From positions 2,642,130 through 2,706,129 of the forward strand of contig VUYV01000062.1 of NCBI GenBank assembly GCA_008711295.1: DNA of 64,000 nucleotides, in the 5' to 3' direction. Position 1 is the stretch's first letter, and each line of letters starts with the position of its first letter. The notes under the pieces were generated by a model. The model was not told where the DNA came from and ran no database searches. It saw nothing but the letters and a program-made list of their open reading frames with translations. Shown piece after piece: positions 48,801 through 60,980 of the stretch. This stretch comes from Anarhynchus alexandrinus (lineage: Eukaryota > Chordata > Aves > Charadriiformes > Charadriidae). The position numbers and the translations under genes were made by a program.

Positions 48801-50764
48801 CACAACATTGCAAATGACTGTGGTTAGAGAAGAAACCTGGAAAAAGGTGAAACTCTGCTAAGTGCCATGGATACCCCTTTACCTTATCCCTTTCCCTTCA
48901 AAGGTGTTACCAGAGACAACCACTGACATGAAAGGATTAGCATTTCGGTGCTCTGTTTCCAGAGGGGAACTCATGAAAGGACACTGTCTGATTTGCAATC
49001 TGAAACCATGGCAGATTTGCATTGCAGGGATGATTCTTGGTTGCAGCCTCCCTGTTCGAATTGACATTTTCACAAAAGCAGTCTTTTCATGTTTTGAAAT
49101 TCATCTGGAAAAAACTTGGATTCCTTAGACAGTTTGCTCCACATTGCTCTTCTTCCTATGCTGTTTCTCCTTTCCAAGTGGTCTCTACGACTGTTATTAT
49201 AAACTTTTCTCAGTATTGCTTTTGCAGCAATATTTTAATATTGCATCCATTTAATATCAGCCATCCTTAAGGGACAATTTTTTTTCTTCTGCACTGTTTT
49301 GCTTGACATTGTTATCATTACTGTAAGCACTGCTTTGAATAATCAAATGGCGGCCTGTAGACACTGGAAGAAGAAAGGTCAGATACTGTATATGACATAT
49401 GATTTGCACATCCTTGAAAAGGAAATGAGTCATCTACACAATACAAACAATGATAACTCAGTTGCATATGACTAAGATGCTAAAGATAAGATATGTTTAT
49501 AAATGAATAAACTTCCTGATTATAGTGATATACTATGGCAAAATTAAAAAAAAAAGGTATTTTTATTTTGTGTAGCAACCTTTCCCTTAAAAATAATGCT
49601 GGCGTACCAATATACAACGTCCATATGATTCATAGCACGATTCATTTATTCTTTGTAGACCCTTTTTAAGTAGAAAAGCATCAGTGGCTTGTTGCTAACA
49701 GCTGAAGCACTCAGAAGCACAAAGCATGCTTTGCAGTATGGATAAGAGCACTCTGCTTGCAAGTATTACTATATGGATATCACAAGAGCTCAGCTGCTTG
49801 ACTTTGGTACAGGGACCATAAAAACATGACACCATGTTTTAAAAGAGTTAGTAAAAGAAAAGGAATGGAAAATGAGACTTATCAAACTGAGATCAAGAAT
49901 ACATTTATTTGTCATTTCCAGCTCTTCCCATGGCATCCAGCAGTGTGAGCAGATCCAAGTAAGAAGTACTCCTCTAGCCAACCAGATAAGGGATTAACTG
50001 CAGAAGCTAATTTTCTCAACCCTTTAAAGCAGAGACCAAATACCTTCTCTGTCCCTCTATTCCACCTTATCAACCCTGCTGGAAGAAAATTTAGTGGTAG
50101 GGAAGAACATGTAAGAGAGCAGGCAGTCCTCGAGAAGGTGGAGATGACAGTGTGACTTCTCGTAGACCTCACAGTGCTGGGACCACGCTGCCAGCCCTGC
50201 CCGTGCCTGCTTGTTCCCTAGCCGCTGCTGAGGAAAACCTGTCACAGACAGCAACTATCTTCTCTGTGCCACGGTTTTGTTCAGAGAGGCCATGCCTTGC
50301 CAGCAGATATCCCCAATTCAGCAGCTACAGAGGAGCTTCCTAATGGAGAAAAATATTAAGAACACTCCAGCTTCCTTTCCTTTTTCGCAACGCGTTCGGT
50401 GATCACTTTGGCTCCCTTCCATGCTGCACAGCAGTTGAGAGTATTTGATCTTTGGCTAGGATACCTCACAGCCTTCCCCAGATGAAAAGTTCAACTCAGC
50501 TAGGTGATTAGGAGTCCAGTTTGAAAGCACAGCAGGATAAAGAGCTCAGATTAAAATCAGAAATATTCCAAACACCACAGCTCTGAGAGGGCTGAAGTTG
50601 AAATTAAATATTGGAGTCAGCACAATGCAAGAAATTCACAACCGACTGGTGAATATCTTGCATAATAAAAGTTTAACCACATATGTTCTTAATATACAGG
50701 GTAGAGACCCAAATATGACCTGGATAAATCCACTGTAATACGAACCAAAACCTTTGTTGCGTAC
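48801..50764. other. Non-coding stretch, no supported gene
   Basis: Short frames on both strands at 48862-49270 and 49790-50343 overlap one another, which argues against coding. No named repeat was recognised. Confidence 0.45.
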
Positions 50765-50793
50765 CTTCAGCTTTGTAATCTACAAAGCTGAAG
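50765..50793. repeat. Perfect 13-base hairpin with 3-base loop
   Basis: Bases 50765-50777 (CTTCAGCTTTGTA) are exactly complementary to 50781-50793 with loop ATC. The symmetry stops immediately outside, so it is too short for a microRNA precursor. It would extrude as a compact hairpin in single-stranded DNA or RNA. Confidence 0.9.
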
Positions 50794-53629
50794 TTTTAGA
50801 CTGCAGTGAGCTGAGTCTCAACAACAAATATCTCAATTTACCTGGCCAGTTATTTACGAACAGCTGATAATTATTTATGCTATCACTGGAGCTGTAACGT
50901 ATTTTATCAGTTGCTGCATTTTTTTTTGCATTTTTTATGGTACTTTCAACTGTCATAAACCAGTACAACAATCTGCCAACATGAAATAATTAATAATTAT
51001 TATGTGAGTGACTGATTTACTTTGGAGAACATGAAAGGCCACGAAACCTGGAGTTTCCTGGTCTACATAGTGTGCATAAAGGAAATGAGCATAAGCAATC
51101 ACTGTCAGCTGTTCTTGTAAGTAAGAATTGAATCATTTATCTGTCTGCATGTATACATTATCATCATCTCCCACTCTGAGGTAAGCCCTAATAGCACTTT
51201 ATGGTACAAAAATATGTGGTTACAGATATTTCATAAAAAGTACTGCTCCTTTTGAGAATGGCCGCTGAACATATACATATTTAGCACGGAGTGGAAACTT
51301 TTAAAAAATTTTATAATTGGCTCTAGAAAACATTTAGGTTTTGCCTGCACCAATGAAATCACAGCTGAACCCCAGATCTAATTCAAATTTATACTGCACA
51401 GTACAGTAATAATCATGTTTATCTAAATGCTTGTTTCTCTTCTTTTGTTTTCTATTTGTGATCATTTTGTTCATTATTAATCACCTGCAAGTACCTTCAA
51501 GTGTTTTAGCACTTCAACTATTTTAGTTTTTTCTTTTCTATCAGAATGCTGAATTTATTCCATAATCTTAATTTCTAGCCAGAAAACCATTTAAATAATT
51601 TTAAATTTATATGATACTGTCTTGTTTTAACTAGTTACAGAAAAATGCTTTTCAACCTGAGTGGAGAGAGAACATATACCCAGTGCAGTCACGATTTAGT
51701 GTTTGCCACCACCTCAGCAGAAATCTAAAAATCAAGGTGAAATCATACAATTCAAAATAAGATTTCTGATTTACTTTCTGTGTGAGCAAGATAACGTGGT
51801 AGCAGAGTGTAAAGCAGGGTAGTAAAAACATTTACAGACTGTGAATAATGTAACACATAAGGCTGCATGAATAACCAGTTTTTTTGATTAGAAGCTAAGC
51901 CACTCCCTGAAAAAGTAGACATTTTTTCTTTTTTCTTGGTAAAACAAATGAGATTTAAGTATACTTAGCTATAAATAAAAAATAATTATATATTAAATAC
52001 AATATAATGAAGTATAAGAATAGTTAAATGTGGTATAATTATGTATTAAATATGTATTTTTACATAGAATTAAGTTTTGCTTGAAAAAAGTTAATTTTGA
52101 TCAGGATGGTTTTGCCTTGTGAAGTTCAGGCCTTTTGTTCACATAAAGGATTGTTGAGTGAGACACATCTATGAAAAGGTTTGTATGATGTGGGAACCTG
52201 TGAAATGCCTGTGGGCTGGATGACACAGGATATCCTTTCGAAAATTGCATTCAGTGCTCCTAAGTGACAGCACGGCCGTTTTCTGGATCTGTCGCGTAGC
52301 CCGGTGCCTTACAGGCTGAACTAAGGCAAGTGCTTCTGCCTCACGGGAGCAGACTAAACGCTGAGATCAGCAGATAGGAAGTGGGACCATCTGAGCCCAC
52401 AAATGGGAGCGTCTGAAGGTAAAGTCCTTCAGAACACCATGGGGGCTCAACAGAAATCTCTCTTCCAGGGTTCAGAGTTAAACTGGAGTGTGAACAAACC
52501 TTTCAATTATTCCTCAAATCGCTGCCGCCGTATCCAGACTGCTTGCTATACAAGTACTGTTTGAAGGTGTAAAAATATATGAAAAATCATATGCATTGCA
52601 GAAGGCAGATGGAAGATATTTGACGCTGTGTATTCCTTTGCCCCAGTCTTCCCTCCTGGCTGGCAGCCTGGTACCCAGCATGACCCACTTCTGCTCTTCC
52701 CTGTTTGCACCAGCTATGCTACCACTGCTGCTGGTGCACCCTGTCTTGAGCTTTGACACGCTCCATCTTTCTGCACGGGCAGAGTTGCATGCTAGGCCTG
52801 ACATAACGCTTGAAGAGCTCTGAACCTTTTACTGTGATCCTCTCTTTCCTCATTCCTCCATTCCTTGTACTATATTTGACTTTAAAGTCTTTCTCCGTCA
52901 TTTAAAATTTAATTTATGGGTGGCTAATCACAAAAAGTAACTTTAAACTCTTCCAAGCACTGGGGAAGAAAATGAGCATATACACAAGCAGACTTTCTCC
53001 CAGACTGCTTTCTGGTACTTATTCCAATAGAATGCTAATAATTATGTTAAAAAGCTAATTTAAGAAATCCAATTTTTGGAAAATGGGTTTTCAAAGGGCA
53101 CATTTAACAACTAGAGAAAGTTCGATCTGATTTCCCCATTAGAAGAGGAAGGAAAATCCAATTTTAATCTATTTTTGTTCTCTTAAAAAGATGATATATA
53201 GAAGTTACTTTGAAAATCATCCTTTCAAAGCAGAACCTAGTATAAGCATGTGCTAACTTGTGAAGCGCAATTAAATTGTTCCGATAATTCTGCCTGAAAA
53301 AATTAGCAGCAATATTGAGAAGGCAAGTTGTTTTCAAAATGTCCATAGCAGAAATGCTTCTGTGTTAAGCTGGTATTGATTCTGAAACAATCTTACACAT
53401 GATAAATGAGAGCACATTTAGGAGAGGATTCAGTCATAAGAGCTCACAAATCAATCAGCTTGTCAACAGGCAGACCAAATTCAATTTTTATTCTTAGTAA
53501 ACTCTTATTTGGTGGTAGGCCATTGTTTACTTTGAAATTGCTTTACAAAGGAATGGGGGAGGAGGGGAAACATGGGAAAGACAATCTTTCATCAACATAT
53601 TAGAAGTTGGTATCTTGTTTAGGGCTGGG
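50794..53629. other. Non-coding stretch with AT-rich low-complexity patch
   Basis: A strongly AT-rich patch lies at about 51960-52070. In contrast, 52230-52460 is CpG-bearing and less AT-rich. The minus-strand frame at 52514-52804 has no recognisable product. Confidence 0.5.
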
Positions 53630-54016
53630 ACACAGAAAATCTGATTGTCTCCTGGATAATGCAAAGCTTTTATCTCCTTCTGGATGATCATAAACATTTG
53701 GTCACATAATGCCCTTTATCTGCAGCAGCACTTCATAATAATTCTCATAGAGTGAGACATGGCATCACTAATTTGTAACAGAGCATGGTGTAATTGGCAT
53801 GTCATATTCCAAAGCAACAACCTGATGTACACAAGAGCTGCTGCATCGCTTTGCCAAGCCATGCTATATTTCTGACAAGCAGATTTCATTGTGTTCTGAT
53901 GGCTCAAAATTAAAATTGTAGTAAAATGACACGGTAAAAAAGAAACACTAAAAACCTTCACAAACCTGTCATCCCAGAATTCCCAATCTGCTGGTCCCAA
54001 GAAAATCAACAGTAAC
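53630..54016. promoter_or_regulatory. Conserved-looking non-coding block
   Basis: Complex sequence with words such as CTCATAGAGTGAGACATGGC and TGGTGTAATTGGCATGTC has the appearance of constrained DNA. The 97-codon minus-strand frame over 53716-54009 is rich in Cys, His and Met and lacks splice support, so coding is unlikely. Confidence 0.25.
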
Positions 54017-54116
54017 CTGTTTGGAACATCTCCAATTTAACATAATTCATTTAAATAATCTATTAGCAAATTTACACTGATATCACTACTTGATTTTTGA
54101 AATGTCATTATTTCAG

Positions 54117-54231
54117 TCCAGAGAGTCTAACCTCACAGCTACAGACAATCCGTGATGCTGTAGAGGAAGATCCTCTATATGAGGCTGCTCAGTCACTTCC
54201 GTCTCACCAGCCTACAGATGACTTATTTTGA
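54117..54231 (+). other. Candidate terminal coding exon, unknown protein
   Basis: A T-rich acceptor ending TCATTATTTCAG precedes the block. One frame is open for 37 codons and then reads TGA at 54229-54231; it includes SLTSQLQTIRDAVEEDPLYE and AAQSLPSHQPTDDLF. Possible polyadenylation signals AATAAA lie at 55078 and 55091, which would give a 3' untranslated region near 860 bases. A donor-like GTAACC follows at 54240, and another frame is open across 54179-54397, so the model is not unique. The area keeps several CpGs. The peptide is not recognised. Confidence 0.2.
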
Positions 54232-57200
54232 GGAAGAAGGTAACCTAAAAAGTAGTGAGAATAAGCCAGTTGCTGGGCCTTACACGGAAGACTCTCCCAT
54301 TAGGAACCCAAGCCAAGTCTTACTAAATCGAGGCATCAGAGAGCTGTACTGTGAGAACAAATACAGATATTCCGAGTCAGGGGTGATGCAAACATGATCT
54401 TCTGAGATTTCTCTTTCACGATTAATGTTTGGAGAGCAGAAAGCAGAATATGAACTATTCTTACTCCTTTCTCTCTCCTCATTCCAATTAAAATGATAAG
54501 TTGTGGGGTTTTGGAGACAAAGGCTTTATCAAGATAGAAGAAACGGACTCAATAGGTGTTTTCCTCTCTAAGCACAAGCCTGTTCTCTATCGCGATTCTT
54601 CTGTTCATTACCTCCTTTGCCTTTAGATATCTACAGGAATGCGATAGCCTATACAGCAGCACACTTGGATTTTCCTTCCCTCTCTTGGCTGATAAGGCTA
54701 GAAATCCACCAGGCTGTGTCCCAAGCCCATGTATTTCTGGAAAGTACACATCCATTCGATTTTTTCATTTAGCCAATATTAGTTACCTTCCTGCAAATAA
54801 TATTTCTGAAAATGCTTATGGAAGAGGACTTTGCATGGATTTAGCACAAGCTGCCAGACAGATGTCATAGAGAATCAACATTTGGAGCATAGATTTATCC
54901 AATAAGGGATCTGTTCCACACTAAATCCATTGGTTTTGTCACAGACACCCACCAGGAACACAAATCTTGTGGGATGGGTTTTAGTTCTTTATTCAATGGG
55001 GAGCCAGACTTGAGAAAATCCATCTGAATCATTTTGGTTACTCAGTCTTATTTGTTCCTATCATTGCACTATAACCAAATAAAAGACTAAAATAAAAACC
55101 CAAATATCAACAACTCTAAACACTGCAGTCAGAATTTGTAACAGGACGTGAATTTCATGGGCTGAGATTTTAAGGTTGCAACCAGCTAAACCAGAATTCT
55201 GATTCCAAACATTCAAAACCTAAGAGTTTCCAAAAGTCACAGTTGGAAATCTAAGGATAGTAATACATATGCTTAGACACATGTGCGTTGTATAAAAGAC
55301 ATCAAGACTGTGGAAAATACAGAGGATAACTCAAACAGCCTGAACTCACCCTAAAGGAAGATATGGACAAGGAAGAGGAATTTAGTAGATCATGTATTTT
55401 TAGTCTATGTAGGTCCCATACTTCAATCATTACCATGATGTCTAATACCTGAAGGTGAGTGAATCTTAAAAGCCTCTTCTTTTCAGCCTGGGAAAACAAT
55501 GTCTTGCAGACGCTTCCAAGATAACTGTAAGATCATTAAACATCTTCCAACAAGTTCAACTCCTCCTCCTTTATCCTGTCTCTTAAAACAATCAAACTTA
55601 CAGGAAACCCCTAACAAACAAAAGCATTTGGAGGAAATATTGTGTTCTGCTTCTTGTGGTGTAAAGGAAGAAGACGGGAGTATCTCGTTTCACTGTTGTG
55701 TTTTAATGAGAAAAACTACCCCTTTGCTTTTTATCCTTCAAACTCAGAGCACATGAGAGGCATACTGGAACCCAATAATACTTCCTTGAATGACCAGTAA
55801 AAACCTGTTAGTTCCATTCATTTTAAAATAATAAAAATTACCAGACTCCCATGTCAACCTGAGGAATCTGTTAAATGCAGGCACTGGTATATGACGTTAC
55901 TTGAACAGTAATTAATTCTTACATGACTTGGAAGTATGTATTCAACTAATATCAGACATGAAGGTATTTGTTGAATTTTATTGGATTTTAAACACAGGTC
56001 ATTTGTTTTCATTTCCTTCTTTATCATAGATATATAGCTTTTCCATTTTTACTATATAAAATTGGAGTATCATATTCTCTGTTGAAAGCAATATTAAATT
56101 ACTTTTAGGAAACAAAGAATATTATATATGTTTTTTTCTGATCTGTTTTTAACCAGAATAAAGCTGCACATCTGGTATATTTTAGTTTTGGGATATGGAA
56201 TATCTCTGTCTTTCCCAAACATTGTCTACTGTAAACCAAACTGAACAACTTTCGGAAGTGTTCCTTTTTCACTGAAATTTGAACCCTATGGAGAATGCTT
56301 GGCATATGGATTAAAAATGGATGTGAAAAACCAGTCATGATTGGAACAAAGGGATTTTTTTTAGACCACAGGAATGGATATAAACTAGAAGGTGCAATCC
56401 ATCCTAGCTTCGGTTATTAGGGTATATGATTTAGAAATCAGACTGGATCTAAGTCAAAGGTGATAAATGAAGACAGCGTACTTATAAATGATGGCATTCG
56501 GGAAGGAGAAGTACAGGGTTTTTTTTGTAGATTCTAAGTACATTTTTACACAGGAATCAAATGTACAGTGTTAGGATACATATTTCAAATGGAACTGAGG
56601 CTGTACTATTTATTTCTGAAATGAGTCAGCATTACAGAAGAGGCAAGCAGAAAGGTGGTCCTTGCCATTGTGTTTCTGCATAAACAATAAGTTCCTAAGT
56701 GTCTGCTTTTTAATGCAAGTAACATCAGGCTTAAGGTTATGTTGATTCCCAGCCTGGTGCAAACTGAAAACCACCCTATGCTGTACAATTACAACATAAC
56801 TGTCAGGGTTTTATTACAGAGTAACAGAGCACTTCCCACATAAAATTCATCAGCAAGAGTAAAATCGCTTCCCATAGGACTAAATTCAAACCAACACTGC
56901 TCACTTTTATCTAAGTTTTGTGTTTGAAGAATGGCAAATAGCCTAGCCAGCTGTTCAGCTGCATTTTTTTATCTGTTGCTCTCATTGACTGAAGGAGAAT
57001 CTGATTATACAATACAAAGATCAAAACCTCAGATCTCTTTTTTATAGTGTTTGAAATAACAAACAAAAACATCTCCAACGTGCCCCATGGAACTAGAAAG
57101 CCAAGATTGCACAGCACAGGCATGGAAACGGCTTTGGTACTGAGAATCCAAAGCCCTGTACAAACACAAAATGAACCTCAAAACTCTTAGGCTAAACTGA

Positions 57201-57599
57201 AGTGTTAATCTGCTCCCTCTGACCAATACTGACATGAACAGAAACAGGGAAAAGCATTTTTGTTTCCTTCATGGAACCTTTTAAACTATAGCAGAAGCGA
57301 TGGAGGCCAAGCACGGCCCCATTTTATGGATTGCTGTTCAATGATAGGCTCAACAAAGTGGAAAAATATGCACTGATTAGAGAATTGAAGAGAACAGGCC
57401 TTTGACTTCTATTGGACAGCATCTTCCCTTCCTCCCCATCCGTTTTATGATGCATGCCTTCAATTGCAAAGTACTATAAAAAGCTTCCTGAAATTCTTGG
57501 CACTGCCACAAATTTGATTCCACAGTGGCTTCCAGTGATTAACAGAATGCTAGAAAGTGCAAGACAAACAAAGATCAGGTGAATGGGGAAAAGAAACTA
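54232..57599. other. Non-coding stretch, no supported gene
   Basis: AT-rich DNA with overlapping short frames on both strands (for example 54556-54870 plus and 54549-54755 minus). Two AATAAA signals lie close together at 55078-55096. No named repeat was recognised. Confidence 0.45.
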
Positions 57600-58660
57600 G
57601 AGTATCATAAAAAGTGCACATAAAGGGCATTCCGTTTGCCAAGAGCCAATGCTTATTTGCTGTGTTTATGAATATATTTTTTAAAAAATCAGCACGGTAA
57701 CTTAGCTGGCAGAGAGCACAACAAAGATTTTAAAATTCACTTGTTTCACTAAAGTCTCGGTCTGTGTCTGAACTGTTTCATTGACCAATAGTAAACTTGA
57801 TCATCTGCAAATAAATTATTAAAATGCTAACTATAAGGTTGTACATTATAAAGCCTGACTATATTATAATTTTTGTTCCTCCAAGCAGCTCCTTAAAATG
57901 CATATTTAACTAATTTATCCTATACTTGGTGCCCCTGTGGCCCTGGAAGGTGAAGCAACATCGCTCATAAGAAATATTAACATTGGCTGTTTATCAAGGC
58001 ATCTGTGAAACAGAAGAGCAATAAAAGTGCTAGTGCGCCCACTCATTTGCTATTGAAATATCACAAAAATTATTCAGTGTCAGAAATCTAATTTTGTATG
58101 ATATTTCTATATATTTTAGCAGTTAATTTTTTCAGTATTAGTGAATTAATATGCTTTGAATACCCCTGTAGCTACAGTGGAAAAATGGACCAACACACTT
58201 ATTTAGTGCTGCTACCCAAATCCATTAGACAAATTTTCTTTACAGCAAAGCATTGATGAATGAAATGTCCCATGCTAATGTAAGAATAATCAATTTAGAA
58301 TGCTTATGACAATTAACAAAGCTGGAGATAAGCCTTGAAAGCACCATGCTTTGTCAGCCCTGATTTGGATTAAACTTGCACTAATAGGATCATTTTTCTT
58401 CCAAAAGGTACTCTTTTTAGGCAGACCTATCAATTAATATGAATTATGCATGTATAAAAGGACTAATGTCATTAATTAGACAAATTAATTTTTATGATGC
58501 AGTGAATAGACTAACACCAGATTATATGAGATATCATTCTCCCAATTCATACGTATTTGGAATAAATGAATAGTTTACATTTGCATGGTTATTACAGACT
58601 CAATCATTATTAATCAGTGACACCATATAGGACAGTTTAATATAACGTGTTTTAACTTCC
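57600..58660. promoter_or_regulatory. Long conserved-looking non-coding block
   Basis: About 1 kb of complex, repeat-free sequence with many homeodomain, SOX/TCF and POU-type words: AACAAAG at 57720-57726 and 58315-58321, ATTAATTA at 58471-58478 and a perfect octamer ATTTGCAT at 58579-58586. No coding frame of note crosses it. Together these suggest a developmental enhancer, the best such candidate in the window. Conservation itself cannot be read from one sequence. Confidence 0.42.
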
Positions 58661-59654
58661 TCATGACGACCAGGTATATTCAGTTCACACTTTTGAAGAC
58701 AAAGTTTTACTCTGACTCACATGCTTTCACTGGGCATAAGACTATATACATCCAAGGGAAATATAAGCAGAGCGTGTTACGTGCTGTGTATTTCAGTGCA
58801 TTTGTGATGATAAAAAGGGGGAAATTAAATAAATATAATCTAACTCTTCTGGCATCAATTTTAGCTGTAGAATTGAAAACATTCAAAAATTTAGAAAGGC
58901 TTGTGTTAATGCTGGCCCCGACTTTGATCCTGAAACACTGTTTTATTTCAGCCACTAGTAATTTACCACTCATTGCTTCCTTTTGCCTTTAAGCCTAATG
59001 CATATATGTTTCAAAGTGTAGTGAAAACCTTTACAAACTAAAAATGTCTATTTAAAAAATCAGGCTCTCAGAATCCCCAAATGTGTTTGAATTTTAGAAG
59101 TGAGTATTTATATGGTAGATATAATCCTGCAAATATTAGGTTTAAAATCATTGCCTAATAGTATCTCCTACATGGAAAAGATAATATAACGATTTCCATT
59201 CAAATGTGTTAGGAACTATTAAACACTTATTAAAGTTATTTTAAAACTTTGCTTGCTTTGCATTTAATGAAGTGAATGAAAGATGGAAAAACCTACACAC
59301 TTTACGCACATTCAATTCTTAAAAATTACTTCTTGCCACATACCTTCTTTTATCCACTATTTATACATCAGCTGTAGCCAAATATAGGGAAAGAATTATT
59401 CCCTATTACCTTTTTTGGCTTTCAGAGAAATAGGATAGCAAACCCTCAGCGAGGAAAGTATTTAAATGACCAGCCCGCTTCTGATAAAGCCCCAGTCTTA
59501 GGGAATACGTCCTCCTCGTGAACTACGGGGAGACAGGAAAACCAGCAACTGCAGGCCCAACCCCCAAAGACTAATAAACCCCCCAACCCTATCAGGGATA
59601 GCCTTTCCCAAAGAAAACTGAGGGGTCACAGTCCAAGGAAAGAGCTGCTCTGTG
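58661..59654. other. Non-coding stretch, no supported gene
   Basis: Opposing open frames at 58663-58992 plus and 58707-58973 minus overlap almost fully and have no domain. The part at 59440-59640 is GC-richer and adjoins the old CR1 copy; it may be further CR1 sequence too diverged to recognise. Confidence 0.45.
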
Positions 59655-59965
59655 TCATGTGACAAACCTCTTGTATTTCCAGTCTAAATTTATTCCTGGT
59701 CAGTTTATAGTAGTTCATGGCTCCCCGTCCACAATGCTGGCTCTGTGTCTCCAGTCAGTCCCTGGTTTGTTAGGCTAACCAAGCCAAAGTCAGTTAGCCC
59801 TGTCCCATAAGAAAACTCCCTGCCTTCCTACAAACGCTTGCAGCCCTTCCCTGGACCTGTTTTAATCTGAGTCTCTTTTTCTTGATGCTGACTGAGCAGA
59901 TTGGGGTACAGGATATTTCTAAGATGCTACCAGTCCCTCAGAAATAACACGAAAACCTCCACTGC
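59655..59965 (-). mobile_element. Ancient CR1-like LINE fragment, minus strand
   Basis: On the plus strand the words follow the reverse complement of CR1 in order: CTTGTATTTCCAGTCTAAAT (compare 'ttgttcttccggtctaaat'), TTATTCCTGGTCAGTTTATA, GTTAGGCTAACCAAGCCAAA (compare 'gctaggctaaacaagccaa'), CCCATAAGA, GCAGCCCTTCCCTGGACCTG (compare 'gtagcccttctctgcacctg'), TTTTAATCTGAGTCTCTTTT and GGGTACAGGATATTTCTAAG. Frames are destroyed. Orientation is opposite to the copies at 10817 and 36935. The boundaries are approximate. Confidence 0.75.
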
Positions 59966-60903
59966 CTGGAAAGGAATCTTGCCTGTATAGATCTGAGCAC
60001 CCTGTAGGATATTGCCACATGTTTGGGGGCATTTGCAGCATCTTATAAATGTGTCACTCTGGCTTTTCTTTATTCAAAGTTCTTGGTTGGGATTTATCCT
60101 TGGATTTTCTAGTTTGAACTGAGAAGCTATACAGGATCTACACAGGAAAATGCAGACTCAGCTGAAACACTTAACTCTGAATTTCAAGTATTCTATTTTG
60201 AATTCATTGTGTCACTTTAGCACAAGAAAGCCAAAATTGGTTTCGGAGATCATGCAAAGGTCTTATTAAAACTCTCATTAAGTGATGTGCCTAGAGGAGG
60301 ATTTAGTAACTTCCCATAAAAATTAGAACAGTAGAGTAGAAGAATGTTGAAATGCCAATAAGAAGGGACATACATCAAAGAGCAAGACAATATAACATTT
60401 TCACATGGAAGTGAATAATCACCTGGAACTGGAAAAAAAAACCCCAAGGATATGTATATGGAATTTATTCTCCATAATGTTTTTGCATAAGTTAACCTAC
60501 ACTTGAGTTTCTTTCAAAGCTAAGAAGTATGCAGAAAGTAAAGCAATTTTCATTAATCAGCAAAAGCATAAACAGAATACAATTTTCTTTTTAGCAAACA
60601 CCCAGTAAGTGTACTCTGATGGCTTTCTTATTGGGTCAAACCTCAAACATAAAGATAGGTTCTAGAATATGGTTCGTTGTAATTAATATATGGGAAGTAT
60701 GGACAGGTCTGAGCAGATGTTGAAAACAAATAAGGATTCACAGAACACCACAACGTAGTACAAAATTGAGTTTATACGGTACAGCTGGCCGTATATAATG
60801 CCTTTTTAATTTATAAGACCATAGCATCTGGTCTTCCAATATCTTGCTATGAATTTTCAGAAAGTCATGGGAATATTTTTTGTTCAATTTTCTTTTCTTT
60901 TAG
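59966..60903. other. Non-coding stretch, no feature seen
   Basis: AT-rich sequence with no named repeat. It ends in a long pyrimidine tract that forms the acceptor-like site of the next candidate. Confidence 0.5.
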
Positions 60904-60980
60904 GTGGAAAGGAACTAATAGAGACAGAAAGAAAATTTATTGGAAAGAGAACTGCTAACAGAACGAATCAAAAGAAATAA
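60904..60980 (+). other. Weak candidate terminal exon
   Basis: A strong acceptor (CAATTTTCTTTTCTTTTAG) ends at 60903. In one frame the following sequence reads 24 codons, GKELIETERKFIGKRTANRT then NQKK, to TAA at 60978-60980, and AATAAA occurs near 61150. The purine-rich composition makes such an open frame likely by chance and the peptide is not recognised. Confidence 0.15.

Noticed and set aside
52230..52460. CpG-bearing patch considered as an exon or SINE.
   Set aside because: No splice-bounded open frame and no repeat vocabulary could be recognised.
53716..54009. 97-codon minus-strand open frame.
   Set aside because: No splice sites or domain support it, and its composition (rich in Cys, His, Met, Ile) looks like translated non-coding DNA.
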